DNA from: Euonymus europaeus
Lineage: Eukaryota > Streptophyta > Magnoliopsida > Celastrales > Celastraceae
Reading direction: 5' to 3'
Assembly: GCA_963580455.1 (NCBI GenBank)
Contig: OY756968.1
Coordinates: forward strand, 2,827,544 to 2,891,543
Length of the DNA: 64,000 nucleotides
Shown here: piece by piece, positions 1 through 11,068 of the stretch
How positions within the stretch are numbered: the stretch's first letter is position 1
Layout of the letters: every line of letters begins with the position of its first letter
Translations under genes and position numbers: made by a program
Notes under the pieces: model-generated
What the model was told of the DNA's origin: nothing
The model's input: only the letters and a program-made list of their open reading frames with translations
Database searches by the model: none

Positions 1-2897
1 CGATGGCTTTAGCCAAAAGCGTTTTACCGGTTCCAGGAGGACCATGAAGGAGGACACCTTTTGGGCAGTAGATACCCTTGTCTTGGAACTCCTCATCATT
101 CTTTAAAATTCTTACAATCTCTTGCAGTTCTCTTTTGATGTATTCCTGACCAGCAAAATCATCAAAGGTAACACCAGTAGTTTCTTCTGCTGATATAAAT
201 TTTGCCCTGGAGGAAAGGGAAAGAAAATCAATCCCGGTCACTCAGTTAATGCTACTACAAACATTGCTATTCTACCTATCACATCACAACTTCCTTACTC
301 AACTGTCAAATTCTCATAACACAACCCGTATAATTTACAAGAGAGGAGGAGGGCTTCAACCCTCAACATAGCCCAATGCCAGGTTTTATCAGTCCCCTTC
401 ATGGCTTGAGAGTTGAGACAGAACATACAGGTGGAGGGTATGATGATTAGAGAGCACATTTCAACACAAGCAAACATTGGCAACTCTACCGGAATCTCTT
501 GTAGTAAAAACAAGAGCAGGAATCGACTTCTCCTATATTTAAGTGTCCAAGTAATGCTAAGAAAATAAACCGGATACCCAACTAGAAAAGGTTTACATAA
601 TCAAAAACACGGAAAACAACTCTCACTTACCGACTCTTGCCCAAAGATCCAAGAGCACGGCGCCTCAGTGGCCGCCTTATTGTTTTGCTAGGAGTTCCCA
701 AATCACAAGGTATTAATTTTGCATATATCGGTCTCATCTTGTTATCAATCCAGAAATACAAAGCCACCGAAAGTGCAAGCCTCATAGCCCATATGACCGC
801 AGTTGCCACAGTGGAGTAGATTTCTGCAGGTACAACATCAACATTATGAACATCGACATTAGCAATTTGCTGATGCAACTTTTTCCAAACATCATTCCAG
901 CAATCGATTGGCATACGGTCCACGACATGGCGCCGGAAAACAATGTCCTTCCTTGAACTTCCTTCTAATCCATCCACTTTCCCATCTTTGTAATACGGAA
1001 GAATCACTACAAAAATCGAACAAATATCTCAGCAGAAGATTTTGAAGAAGCTTTAAAGAATTAGTAACCATAGGAATATATGACAATCACCCCCGAAAAA
1101 AAACAAAAACTCATTTCCAAAGCTTGCTACCTAAAAACAAAAACCAATATCCACAGCTCTGATATCAAAGGAAATCAACAACCATGCAATAATAGATGAT
1201 TTGATGTGACAAAATTATAGCAGCAGCAGACACCACATCAAGAGAAAAGAAATGTAAAGGATAGCTGCACAAGAGTAAAGCATGATATAAAGAATGATGG
1301 AAAAAGAAAGGCCTCGGTAGCAAGGCTCTAAAAAACATTAATCTATTGCAGCAAAAGGTTTAAGCAAAATGAGAAAAAGAAGGTATAGGGAGAAGGCTGC
1401 ATGTTTAAAGTTATAGCCTCATTAAAACAATAACAGTTTTAAGTATGACAAGGACTAAAAATTGTAGTTTCACTATTTTTTATATATCTCTTTACAGGAT
1501 AGATTGGTGTTAGATGTTCTTAGTGGTAGACTGTGGCTGATAATTCCAACTCTACAGTCACCAAAGTTAAATAATCCTACAACATAAAGAAATGATATGC
1601 CAGACTCGAGCAGTGACACCTTTATGGACGAATAAACTTCTTCAAAACAGATTACAAAGATAGTGTCTCGTCAGCTTTTGTATTACCATTTTTAATTGGT
1701 CATTTTAAGGAAGGTAACGTATAAGCACATAAAGGCTGGTAGAGAAACTCTCACTATTATATAGCCATGCCATACATTCTACGCTATAAAAGGGTTGAAA
1801 ACTAGAACTTGATGTGCTTAGCTACAACTTCAACTATAAGTGTCAACTTGAGCACTATCAGAGTTCCTCTATTTCATACGTTGAATTTTGCCCAAAACAT
1901 TTTGTCCAAGGAACTAGGAAATTATTGTAAATGATGAAAATAGTAAAAAAGTGCCAACCTGATATTGTCTGGCCATAATTTGAGTACTCCATGAATTGGA
2001 CATTATTTGAGTTGAGAAGTTTCCAAAAATCACTAAAGTGAATCCTGTGTGAGGTCTCGGGGTCCCATTCTGTTCCTTTTAACTTTCCTCGCATGGCCAA
2101 CAAAGCTCTGCTCCAGTTTGAAGCCATGACAAGCTGCCTCTCTAGCTGCAGATTGGCCTTTCTCTCAAGTTCTTCCAACTTATTTATCCTTTGCCTCTCT
2201 GCATCCTTCAATTTCTGGAGAAATAATAGACAAAACATGTTTAGAATAATTTCATTAATTACAGTTTAAATAGTTAAAACTAAAACAATATATCAGTCTT
2301 CATCAACAGCACTCGCAAAAGAAAACAAGGAGAAAACATTAATCAATCCAATATCGAGAGTTAGAAATCGCTGACATTACAAAAATCCTTGGGCCAACCA
2401 CAGTTCTGTATTAAAACATAGAATGAGATCTTTTTCTCAAGGAATCTCATTTCTCAATGCTTTAAGTTCCTGATTTCATCCCAACTTAATCTTAACTCCC
2501 CAAACATAGGAACATAATTATTGGATTCCAATTAGATGCTAATCTAATCATACTCAAAGAACAAAATTATTCATAATTATCATAAAAATGCTTCTAACAA
2601 GCATAGAACAATAAAATTAACGAAACAAATTGAAGAAGAGAAAGGCAAAACCTCGAACAGCTGACTGGACTCGGCGTCGTCTTCCGCGTTCCCAGACGAT
2701 ACAAGCGAGTCCGAAGTTGAAGCACCATATCCGAGTCTGTTGAGTTTAAGGAAGCGGAAGCTGTTGTTTCCCGACCGTAATTTGATTCTAAAAGCATGTT
2801 CATGAGAGTAATTGAAGTGAAATGCGAGGGTTTTAGACGGAGATAAGGTGTTAGGCAGTTGAACCGAATTGAGAGGGTTTGAGAGTTGGAGATTCAT
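1..2897 (-). CDS. FTSHI3: FtsH-like inactive metalloprotease FTSHI3 (5' four exons, partial)
   Basis: This is the amino-terminal part of a plastid AAA-ATPase of the FtsH-inactive (FTSHI) group, whose members act in inner-envelope import or biogenesis complexes. I place coding exons at 2652-2897, 1959-2214, 631-1006 and 1-206 (open at the left edge). All have GT-AG borders and phases run on without a break. The start gives [11 protein letters not shown], followed by a Ser/Arg-rich stretch that fits a transit peptide. Exon 2 encodes a charged coiled coil and a segment with [10 protein letters not shown]. Exon 3 has one hydrophobic membrane segment ([18 protein letters not shown]). Exon 4 enters the AAA domain with [20 protein letters not shown] and a complete Walker A, GPPGTGKT. 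The protease half, where the FTSHI group lacks the HEXXH zinc site, lies outside the window. The FTSHI3 assignment rests on remembered similarity; another FTSHI paralogue is less likely. Confidence 0.85.
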
Positions 2898-3147
2898 TCT
2901 GGACTACACCATGAAACAATTCTCCGTCTTCTCTCTCAAACTGCTATTGTATTTTCCGGGAAAACACAGAGGGAGAGGAATTTCAAAACGGCTTTTGGAT
3001 TTTATCTGCTTCATCAGTATGCATGGCTGCATATGAGGAGAGTGTTGGGTTTTAGTGTTCGAGTGCGAGGAGGATGCCTGCAACTTTAAAACGGCGCGTT
3101 TAGTTTATATCCTATTAATTCTGAGTCTTATGACAACATAGTAGGTC

Positions 3148-3247
3148 GAAGCCCATAACGATGCACTGATCTATTGGGAATGATTTCGGCCCAATTTCAA
3201 ATTCCTAAAGGCCCAAAGTGGTCCATTAGGACAGTTTGTTGGCCCAG
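3148..3247 (-). promoter_or_regulatory. Cluster of site II (TGGGCC-type) elements upstream of FTSHI3
   Basis: Within 100 bases, 250-350 bases upstream of the FTSHI3 start codon, the sequence carries GCCCAT, GGCCCAA, GGCCCAAA and GGCCCAG, which are GGGCC/GGCCC cores. TCP-type factors bind such site II elements in promoters of plant genes for organelle and ribosome biogenesis, which fits a plastid protein. The motifs are seen directly; the regulatory role is inferred. Confidence 0.5.
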
Positions 3248-3996
3248 ACATTTCTAGGACTCTTAATTAATTAAAAAAAAAACAGAGAGAAATGTTACAT
3301 TTAGACAAATCCTTTTCAAAAAAATGTTCTGTAAAAAAGGCCCCAGAAAACAAACTGACATTTACAGCAAAAATCTTCTAATTAAAGAAAATGTAACTTC
3401 TTAACTTAAAGAACAACTTGAGCATTGCTTATGGATATAATTATTGAAAAAGCAATGTGTTCGATTATCGAAAATGACAAAGAATTAGGGTTTTCATTAT
3501 GATCGAGAGTAAGACAATTGTGAAATATCAAGTCATATTCGCATAATAAAGGCTGGAGATATTGAATTTTAAATTGTATAATTTGTTTATAACATCTTGT
3601 TCTTGCTTAATCTATTGAATCATTGGTTAATTTGTCGTTCAATTGGATGCTCTTATTTAAATAAAAAAATTAACTTGAAAACAAACAATGATATGATTTT
3701 TTATTATCATGACCTTTTAATTTCGTGAAAACTAAGCAAACTGTAAACATTAATTTAGCGCCGGAAAGCTTTAATGTTGGTTAATTAAGTTGTAGAAAAA
3801 TATCAAATTAATTTACTTAATTATGTTACAATATTACCCTTACAATAAAACACACTTTTTATTTATATTTAAATGCAACAACAAAAGAGACAATAAGTTC
3901 GTACGTTTTTTGCACGAACAGTTACAAACTAAGATGACAAGCAACCCAGCAAACTCTCTACCTTAAAAACCTAACCTTAATAGTACACCACACTCG
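3248..3996. other. Intergenic, AT-rich, between FTSHI3 promoter and YUCCA 3' end
   Basis: I see no gene here. The stretch is AT-rich and holds one copy (about 3430-3520) of a dispersed sequence that returns at 6258-6350 on the other side of the YUCCA gene. The part next to 3997 is probably the YUCCA 3' UTR. Confidence 0.6.
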
Positions 3997-5659
3997 CTAG
4001 TGATTGATCATCATCATCATCATCTTCTTAATGTCGCCGGCTATCGCAATAGCATCCTTGCCTACTCCTTCCAAACCTCTCCGCGATAATCCGGCAACGT
4101 ACAGGTTGTTCTCTCCTTTCCAGTGATTCGGAAAACTGTTCCTTGGCAGTCCGTTTGCGTTAAGACCATTTTTGTAATCCTGCACAAACAGAGAAATATT
4201 GTTAACCTGTGAAAAGAAAATTAGAGCAATTAATTAATTTTTGAAATTTTAATTAACCTTCAGCCAAGTACTGGCTAAGCTTCTGTAACCAGTAGCAAAA
4301 ACTATTGCATCAAACTGTTTTTCAATCCCATTCTCAAACACAACAGACTTTTCATTAACTCTTGCTATTGCCGGCAAAACCTGAAATTAATTAAGCATTT
4401 GTTGTATAAAACAATCAATCCAAATACAATATATTTATATCTATCTATATATATAGAGAGAGAGAGATCATATGAATATATAGATATAATTAATGATTTC
4501 TTTGCTCAAATACATGAGTTTGGTTTTGGATTATTGGAGTATTTGTTTGTGGATAGAAACAACTCTAGAAGGTTATTTTTTCTTTTTCTTTTTTGTCTAT
4601 AACCTCGATTTTACTCCGTCATAAATAAATGAGAACATTAATAAAATTTTGAGATATCGTTCTCTTATCAAAAAAGAAGAAGATATATTTAAATTGTACC
4701 TCAATGTCACCATCTTTGATTTTCTCGACCGTTCCAACGTCGATGACTGCAGAACGTCCGGTGGTGGCCTTAAGGAAGAAAGGGCCGCTTTTGGGACGAC
4801 GAATTCCAAACTTGGTTAGATTACCATAAGCATACAATGCCAAGGATGTCAGGAGAAAGTCTACCAACCAAACTGGAAATTTCTTCATCAAGAGCAACAT
4901 TCCTAGGCGTATCATTCCCCTGGTTAGCACATGAAACTGCATGCACAAAAATTATTCAGTTGTTATATACACATTAAAGTTTAAATGTTCTATCTATCAA
5001 AATACTTGTGAACAAAAAATAGTCTTAGTTACCGAGCTTCTAACAACGATGGAAGTGAGAGCTCCATAGTTGGACAGATCATAAGCGATCTCCATTCCCG
5101 AATTCCCACTCCCCACTACAAGAACATTTTGATCGCGATATGCCAAGCCAGATTTGTACATGCTAGAGTGTAAAATCTCCCCTTGAAAGTTCTCCAATCC
5201 CTGAACATTAGGGATATAGCCTTCATTATTCTCTCCGGAAGCAACGACCAAGAATTTGGCAACGAGAACCTTCACCTCTCCCGAAAGAGTGTTCTTGTAT
5301 TTGATTCTCCACTTCTTCTCCATTTCATCGTAAACAGCAGACTCGACTGATTGATAAAAACGAGGGTTAATTTTGAATTTAGAAACATATCGATCTAAGT
5401 ACTCGATAAACTCTTTTTTGGATAAGTAGGTAGGGCTTTTGGGTGGGAATGGCATCAAAGGGAGGTGACAAAACTCTTTTGCCAAATGAAGGTTCAAGCG
5501 ATCATACATTTTTTTCTTCCAAAGAGAAGCATAACAATCTTCCCTCTCTAGTATCACATGAGGAATTTGGACTAAGCAGGCAGAGGTGGCAAGCCCGGAC
5601 GGGCCGGCTCCGACAATCACCACCATTGTTTCCTCTACTATTGCTACCACACCCTCCAT
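3997..5659 (-). CDS. YUC10: YUCCA-type flavin monooxygenase (YUC10/YUC11-like)
   Basis: YUCCA enzymes convert indole-3-pyruvate to indole-3-acetic acid using FAD, NADPH and O2, the last step of the main auxin pathway. Exons are 5033-5659, 4700-4936, 4258-4380 and 3997-4179, all phase 0 with GT-AG borders, giving 389 residues, close to the 383 of Arabidopsis YUC10. Visible motifs are the FAD-binding VGAGPSG near residue 17, the NADPH-binding VGSGNSG near 190, and FATGYR in exon 3. The C-terminus ends in a His-poor Met run before INH. An ATG 51 bases upstream at 5710 is in frame, but it lies only about 5 bases from a TATAAAT box and is probably not transcribed, so I start at 5659. YUC10 versus YUC11 cannot be settled without a tree. 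Confidence 0.88.
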
Positions 5660-5714
5660 TATTTTTTTGGAAGGTTTTCTTAGTTTGGGATGAAACTCGA
5701 TCAATTGCATCCTC

Positions 5715-5722
5715 AATTTATA
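5715..5722 (-). promoter_or_regulatory. TATA box of the YUCCA gene
   Basis: TATAAATT on the minus strand lies 56 bases upstream of the chosen ATG at 5659. A start of transcription about 30 bases downstream would exclude the ATG at 5710 and leave a leader of about 30 bases. Confidence 0.55.
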
Positions 5723-6257
5723 GAATCAAGCAGGGTCAGTGAAGGGCAAAAATTTCAGTTTATTTCTGCATTAGTTTATTGTTTTCATTTGAAGCTGGGT
5801 AGAGATTGTTGATGGACAATTGGCAAGGGTCACGATTTTTTACGAGGTACGTGCGTTATTAATTATCTTTTCCCATATAAGGTAAATACAAAATCTAGTT
5901 TGACTCTCCCAATTAACCGTTACTTTGAAATATAGATATGTGCTTATCCATTATAATCACTAGCATTTGTGAATGGCCAGGATATTCACTCCTTGAGTAG
6001 CAAAACTATATATATACATATATATAGACTAATTATGAGTCAAATCTTTTGATACATTTGGTGATTTGATAAGAAGAGTTAACTATTAGATAAAAAAAAA
6101 ATCACAATTAAAGATTCATCATTACCTATACAATTGATTCTGAAATTTTAAAAACATTTTGGAAGTGCAATTTATGCAATGAATTGCATGCAATATACAA
6201 CCTTCTAAATAGTCAATTAACTCAATGATCCATGTACCAATAATATTTTGAATTTTC

Positions 6258-6520
6258 TTATGAATATAATTATTGAAAAAGCAACGTGTTAGATTATTTA
6301 AAATGACGAGAATTAGGGTTCTCATTATTATCGAAAACGACATATTGTTAGATTTGTATAATCATTGCTAACAGATAATTTGATCGACTATCAAACACGA
6401 CAAGAATTAGGGTTTTCTTTAATATTGAAAATGACAATATATAGTTAGATTCGTATAATCATTAATGCCGATGAAAAATTTGGTCGATTATCGAAAATGA
6501 CAAGAGTTATGGTTTTTGAA
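6258..6520 (+). repeat. Imperfect repeats related to 3430-3520
   Basis: The stretch at about 6258-6350 matches 3430-3520 closely: both share ATAATTATTGAAAAAGCAA followed by GATTAT, ATGAC and ATTAGGGTT. Two weaker copies follow at about 6385-6440 and 6481-6520. The unit is AT-rich and non-coding. It is either an old unclassified repeat or a local duplication. Confidence 0.6.
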
Positions 6521-7618
6521 AACAGGAATCGATAGATCTTATGCAATTGTTTAGACCAAAAATTGATTAGGTATCTATACTTATATGTTGTTCAACTATA
6601 GAAATGTTGGCGTAATTAAGCAATGAACAAAATATTTACGCATGTCTAAATGTCCTCTTTTTCTTAAATTTCCCTAGGTTCTATCTTAGAAAACTTAATT
6701 TTTAAGCTTAATATGTTGTTTATTGTCAAATCCCATTGGTACCAATTTGAACTTTAAAATGTTTAATCGTAGATTGCATAATTCTCTCAAGTAATTGAGC
6801 TCACTAATTAAAAGTACTAGTGGAACTTACTGTCACTTAGCTTAATGCTTGATAAATGAGGGAATTTAACAGCAATTTGAATTTCATATATCCAAATTAT
6901 ATCAAATCATCTTAAACATGATTCCGTTTTGTTGCTTAATTAGCCATGATACCTATAAAAATACACACCCACACATAAACCCCAGGAGATTAAGAAAAGA
7001 GGAGCACTTAAATCAATTAAACTGATTGTCTAACAATTAATTTCAAATAGTAATTTTTATATAAATCTTATAAATCTGTAAACTTGAATCATTTTACTCT
7101 GGCAGATCTTTCGGTAATTCACAAGTGTGACCAGTTTTCTTGTCCTTAAATTTTAGTCCAATTTAAAATTTTGTGCCCTTCGGATCAACTTGAGTACCAA
7201 ATTCCAAATTAAAAGATTATCAATAGGAGTGGAGAGGAGAAATTATTTTCTAAAAATAAATACGTGCGGCCCCCGATCCAAATTATGGAAATTTTGAAAT
7301 TTATTACACGTAGTCAAAATCACTCGAGGACAAAACTTTGCTACCGATTTTATTTATTAAAATTAAATTGAGTTGGCATGCAAGCACGCACGCACGTACT
7401 GACAAGGGCAGTTTGTGAGTTGTTTTCAAGCATTTCATAACGCACGTTGAAAAGACGACAAGAGAGGAGAGGAGTAACCGTCGGGATTCCTTCGTCTGCA
7501 ACCACACAACCTCCATCGCCATTTGCCGATCACGCAGTACTATTTGCAGACAAATTTATGTAAAAACAAGTGCAAAGTTAAAAGTGCTGATCACTCCTCT
7601 CTCCTTGGTCGTCGTCGT

Positions 7619-7642
7619 CTTCTTCTTCTTCTTCTTCTTCTT
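7619..7642 (+). repeat. CTT trinucleotide microsatellite
   Basis: A run of eight TCT/CTT units follows four GTC units. It produces artificial poly-Leu and poly-Arg frames on the two strands. Confidence 0.9.
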
Positions 7643-7853
7643 TTACATGACAGAGTCTGTAACCGTCGTTTGAACACACATGCAGCCTCAACAAACTTGT
7701 TCGCCATTTGCAGATCGTCTAGGGCATCCACCTGCCTGCCGCCGACAATTAATGGCGAGCGATGCATGCACTGGTCTTCTGTCAAAGTTTGGTTATGTTT
7801 CAGTTTTCTTTTGGTATATTGATTGGGGGTAACATGCATAGTCAAATCCTAAG

Positions 7854-9379
7854 GTGTGTTTAGATTGAGAAAAGATAAGAGACGGGAGAGACTCATTAAA
7901 GGAAAAGAAGGGAAGGTAAAATATTTTTCTCTTCCTTTATTTTTTTTTTTGAGAAATTTCTCTTCCTTTATTTAGATAGGTTAAAAAAAATGTCATTTGT
8001 CTTGTTTGGACTGTTATCATAACAGAAAATAAATGGTTTAATTTACTAATTTTTTCCTTATTTTTAAGTTAAAATATCATGTGCAAGGGCGAAATAAATC
8101 TCTCACTTATAAATAACTTTAATTTTTATTTTCTTTCACTCCAAATGACTCCATTTTGGGAAGGAAGCATTTTAACAAAAAATTAGATAATTCTTTCCCT
8201 TCAATTCTCTTCAAATCCTTTCATTTATTTTTTGGGATTTTTACATTGAAGGACAAAATGTGAAAGTTTTATTCCAATATTAAGAACAAGTCAAAATAAG
8301 TTTAGAAATAAGGATAAAAAAGAATGAATTGACCAAAATACCCTTCTTTATTCTTTCTTATTCCCTTTTCTTCTTCCTCGTGCCATCATATATGAAGTTG
8401 GTCGTTTGACCACAGTTTTCGCCGAATGAAGTATCAAAATGAAGCTTTATGTTAGCCTGGCATCAAAGCTCAATCATCACGGATTGTCAATTATCAAATG
8501 AGCCGTCAAAAAAGCTTCATGAAATCAAGGTCATCATTTTAAAAAAAGTTTGATCCTACAAACCCAGTCAATGCCAGAGACCATCAACCCCCCGGATCAG
8601 AAGCATCTGATTTGGAGCTTAATCAGGTTAAATGAGTGAAAATTGCTATCGATTTAGATCTGTAGATATTATATCAAATATGTTAATATTATATATGTTT
8701 AAACAAAAAAAATTGTGTGTCAACTCTCATTGTGATGACATCATCAAATGAAATTCTCGTGTTTTAGTATTCAAAAGGGTACAATAAAACATATATAACA
8801 AGAAAATACAAGAAACACATGTAACATATGATACAGATTCATGATGAGTATGGTGAACCACAGTTATCCGGCCACCAATCAACACTGCCGACAAATCAAA
8901 AAGAAATGCAGGATCATCATGATCAACCCCCAACCATCATTCGCCACCATCAGCTGCTGATTTCACCATATTTTGACTTTGAAGTAGTGACCAATAGTGA
9001 AAAAAGTGTTTGATCTGGCCACTAGAGACAACATCATTGCAAGTAATCACCATGAGAGTGTAACTCACTCAGCTCCTAGGCGCTCCATCCCCACCTATTG
9101 ACTAGCCAGAATAGTCGCTGGAGAATGAGTATCTAATTTGGTTTCAAATTGGAAAGATCTAAAGATAAGGGTATTTATGTTAATAAAATAATTTTTTATA
9201 ACTTTTCATTATTTATGAAATATTTTTTTAGCTTGATGAACCTTATGAAACAAAACTTTTAGTGGAGGGACTTTTCACTATTTTTTATTTTTTAAGCTAT
9301 GTAAATAAAAAAATTGAGAGGAAGTTCATTTCCCTTCTCTTCCTCTTCCTCTTCTCCAAATCCCTTAATTCAAACACAC
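7854..9379. mobile_element. Possible non-autonomous DNA transposon with GTGTGTTT termini
   Basis: The left edge reads GTGTGTTTAGATTGAG and the right edge, reverse-complemented, reads GTGTGTTTGAATTAAG. That gives imperfect terminal inverted repeats of about 16 bases around 1.5 kb of non-coding AT-rich DNA. GTGTGTTTGGATTGA-like termini are common in plant MITEs. I see no clear target-site duplication and no transposase, so the boundaries are tentative. Confidence 0.4.
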
Positions 9380-10359
9380 TCGTTTTCTTATATATAGTTT
9401 AGCGGTGATTAGTTCTAATTTGTAAATTAAAAACAATAATGAAATGATTAATATGTTAAGAGTCGAGATCCTCACATTCGTCTCTTGTTTATTATTCAAA
9501 TCAAGAAAGATAAAGCGATTGCAACAACAATTCATATATATGGGCCTCCTGCGTTCGATTCGAAGGTGATATATAGATGGTGAAGAAGATCCTAGCTGAG
9601 AATCTTTGTCGGAATGAAGATGGCAATGTGATTCAAGAGACGGAATGAGTATGAGAGTAGAGATTCGTGAAATGTCTTATCCATGCTCCTTGGCTTTTTT
9701 TTAATCTTCTAGGACTTCAATATTAATGTTGTCACCATAAATTGTCATATTATTTACTTTGTATCCTCCAATCGGTGAATGCCAAATCCACATCTCATAT
9801 ATCCACGTGTTCTATTTTTATTTCTTCCTTTGACTCTTTGAGAGTATCGAATGAAAGTGACCTTTGCTTATTTTTATTTATTTTTTATTCCGAAAGAAAG
9901 AAAACATTTATATTGACAGACACGTAGATTCTAATAATTCTATTCTTTATAGGTAGGAGTATGACTCATCAAGCACAACAATCATCAGATGTGGCCGTAG
10001 CCTTGTCGTTGAACTCTTTCACATCGTCCTCTTCGGAAAAGTCAACAAAATTGACCGATTATTTGAATTTTTTCACCGACATTGGCTGATGTGTGTATAA
10101 ATTCAAAACAAACAGTGTCTTGTCACATTATCTGTGACTGACGTCCACGAAACTCCATAGTCCTTCACCCCAATAAAATCACGTCAGGGTCCATATTAAC
10201 TGCCCTATCCACCAAACGCCGTCATGATCGTTACACGTAGCCATACCAAATCACGCATGCACTCGTGTCGCTCCACCATTGAACCAACACGTAATCCCGC
10301 ATCAAAAAAAAGAAAGGGCACATGTCGGGGGCGTCATCACATGGGGAGAGTTTGTTCGA

Positions 10360-10487
10360 CACGTGTTTAATCTAGACCGTTTTGGGGCGCCACGTGGTGA
10401 AAATCTGATGGTCCGAGGATGACACGTTAATTTACGCGGTGGATACCACGTGCATGGTCCAACACACAGACGCAGAGATATATATAT
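10360..10487 (+). promoter_or_regulatory. G-box-rich promoter with TATA box
   Basis: Three perfect CACGTG G-boxes lie at 10360-10365, 10391-10396 (in GCCACGTGGT, a strong ABRE context) and 10447-10452, with a further ACACGTTA at about 10422. A TATATATAT box follows at 10478-10487, 53 bases before the ATG at 10540. More ACGT cores occur at 10140-10300. Such clusters are typical of ABA- or light-responsive promoters bound by bZIP/bHLH factors. The sites are seen; responsiveness is inferred. Confidence 0.65.
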
Positions 10488-10539
10488 CGGTTTAGGGAAT
10501 AGATAGTTCTCATCGATCATATGAAATTCATGGTATGGT

Positions 10540-11068
10540 ATGATGGAGGGGGCATCGGTGCAAAGACTCGATAGGAAATCTTCGATTGAAAGTGAACCAA
10601 GGACGCTCAATTTTAATCAAATCCAATGGGCTAGGGTGAGTTTATTCTTTGATTGTAATGGTGATTTGGAGGTTTATTAAATATTTTCAAACATATATAT
10701 ACACACACACGATGTTGAAATGGTGAAATTGTTAAATACATGTAGGAGGCAGCCATGTTCGTGATGAACAATGCAAAAAGCATAGAAGAAGCCCTGAGTA
10801 TCTTCACTGAGGTACGCGTAGTCTCAGCTCTCTATCTCATACATATACATACATTCATATATGTATGTGTGTATATATATGTAGCTTCTTTTATCAATAT
10901 TAAATTTGTTTAGTTCTTGAAGTAGTTTGAGATTGTGTGCAGGGTTTGGAGCCAACGGTGAGTTTGGAACAGAAGAGAGATGGCATGGACACAATTGGAA
11001 ATTATGAGTGTTTAGGGAATCATATTCGTTTGCCTGTAATTAAAGATATAGAATCTGCACCTTTCTAG
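10540..11068 (+). CDS. Small uncharacterised plant protein ending in SAPF (three exons)
   Basis: Exons at 10540-10635, 10746-10811 and 10943-11068 all join in phase 0 with GT-AG borders and encode 95 residues. Two adjacent ATGs (10540, 10543) could serve as start. Visible landmarks are a basic/Ser start with ESEPRTLNFNQIQ, a central EAAMFVMNNAKSIEEALSIF helix, a conserved-looking TEGLEPTVSLEQK, and a C-terminal IESAPF. I recall short plant proteins of unknown function with the same EPRTL, EEALxIFTEGLEP and SAPF blocks. I know of no assigned biochemical role and do not propose one. There are no membrane segments or signal peptide. The promoter is rich in G-boxes, so stress or ABA induction is plausible. 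Confidence 0.7.

Larger units (their letters stand above)
5723..10359. other. Long intergenic region without a recognisable gene
   Basis: I find no convincing coding region over about 4.6 kb. It contains the dispersed repeat at 6258-6520, a CTT microsatellite near 7619-7642, and a possible non-autonomous DNA element at 7854-9379. Short open frames here have low-complexity translations (Arg or Leu runs from the microsatellite) or no family resemblance. The last few hundred bases (10120-10300) are rich in ACGT cores and probably belong to the promoter of the next gene. Confidence 0.6.

Noticed and set aside
5660..5710. An N-terminal extension of the YUCCA protein from ATG 5710
   Set aside because: The ATG is about 5 bases from the TATA box, so it is unlikely to be in the transcript, and YUCCA10-type proteins start close to the FAD motif.
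7523..7845. Frames with poly-Leu or poly-Arg at the CTT microsatellite
   Set aside because: Translation of a trinucleotide repeat; no conserved flanks and no splice-supported extension.
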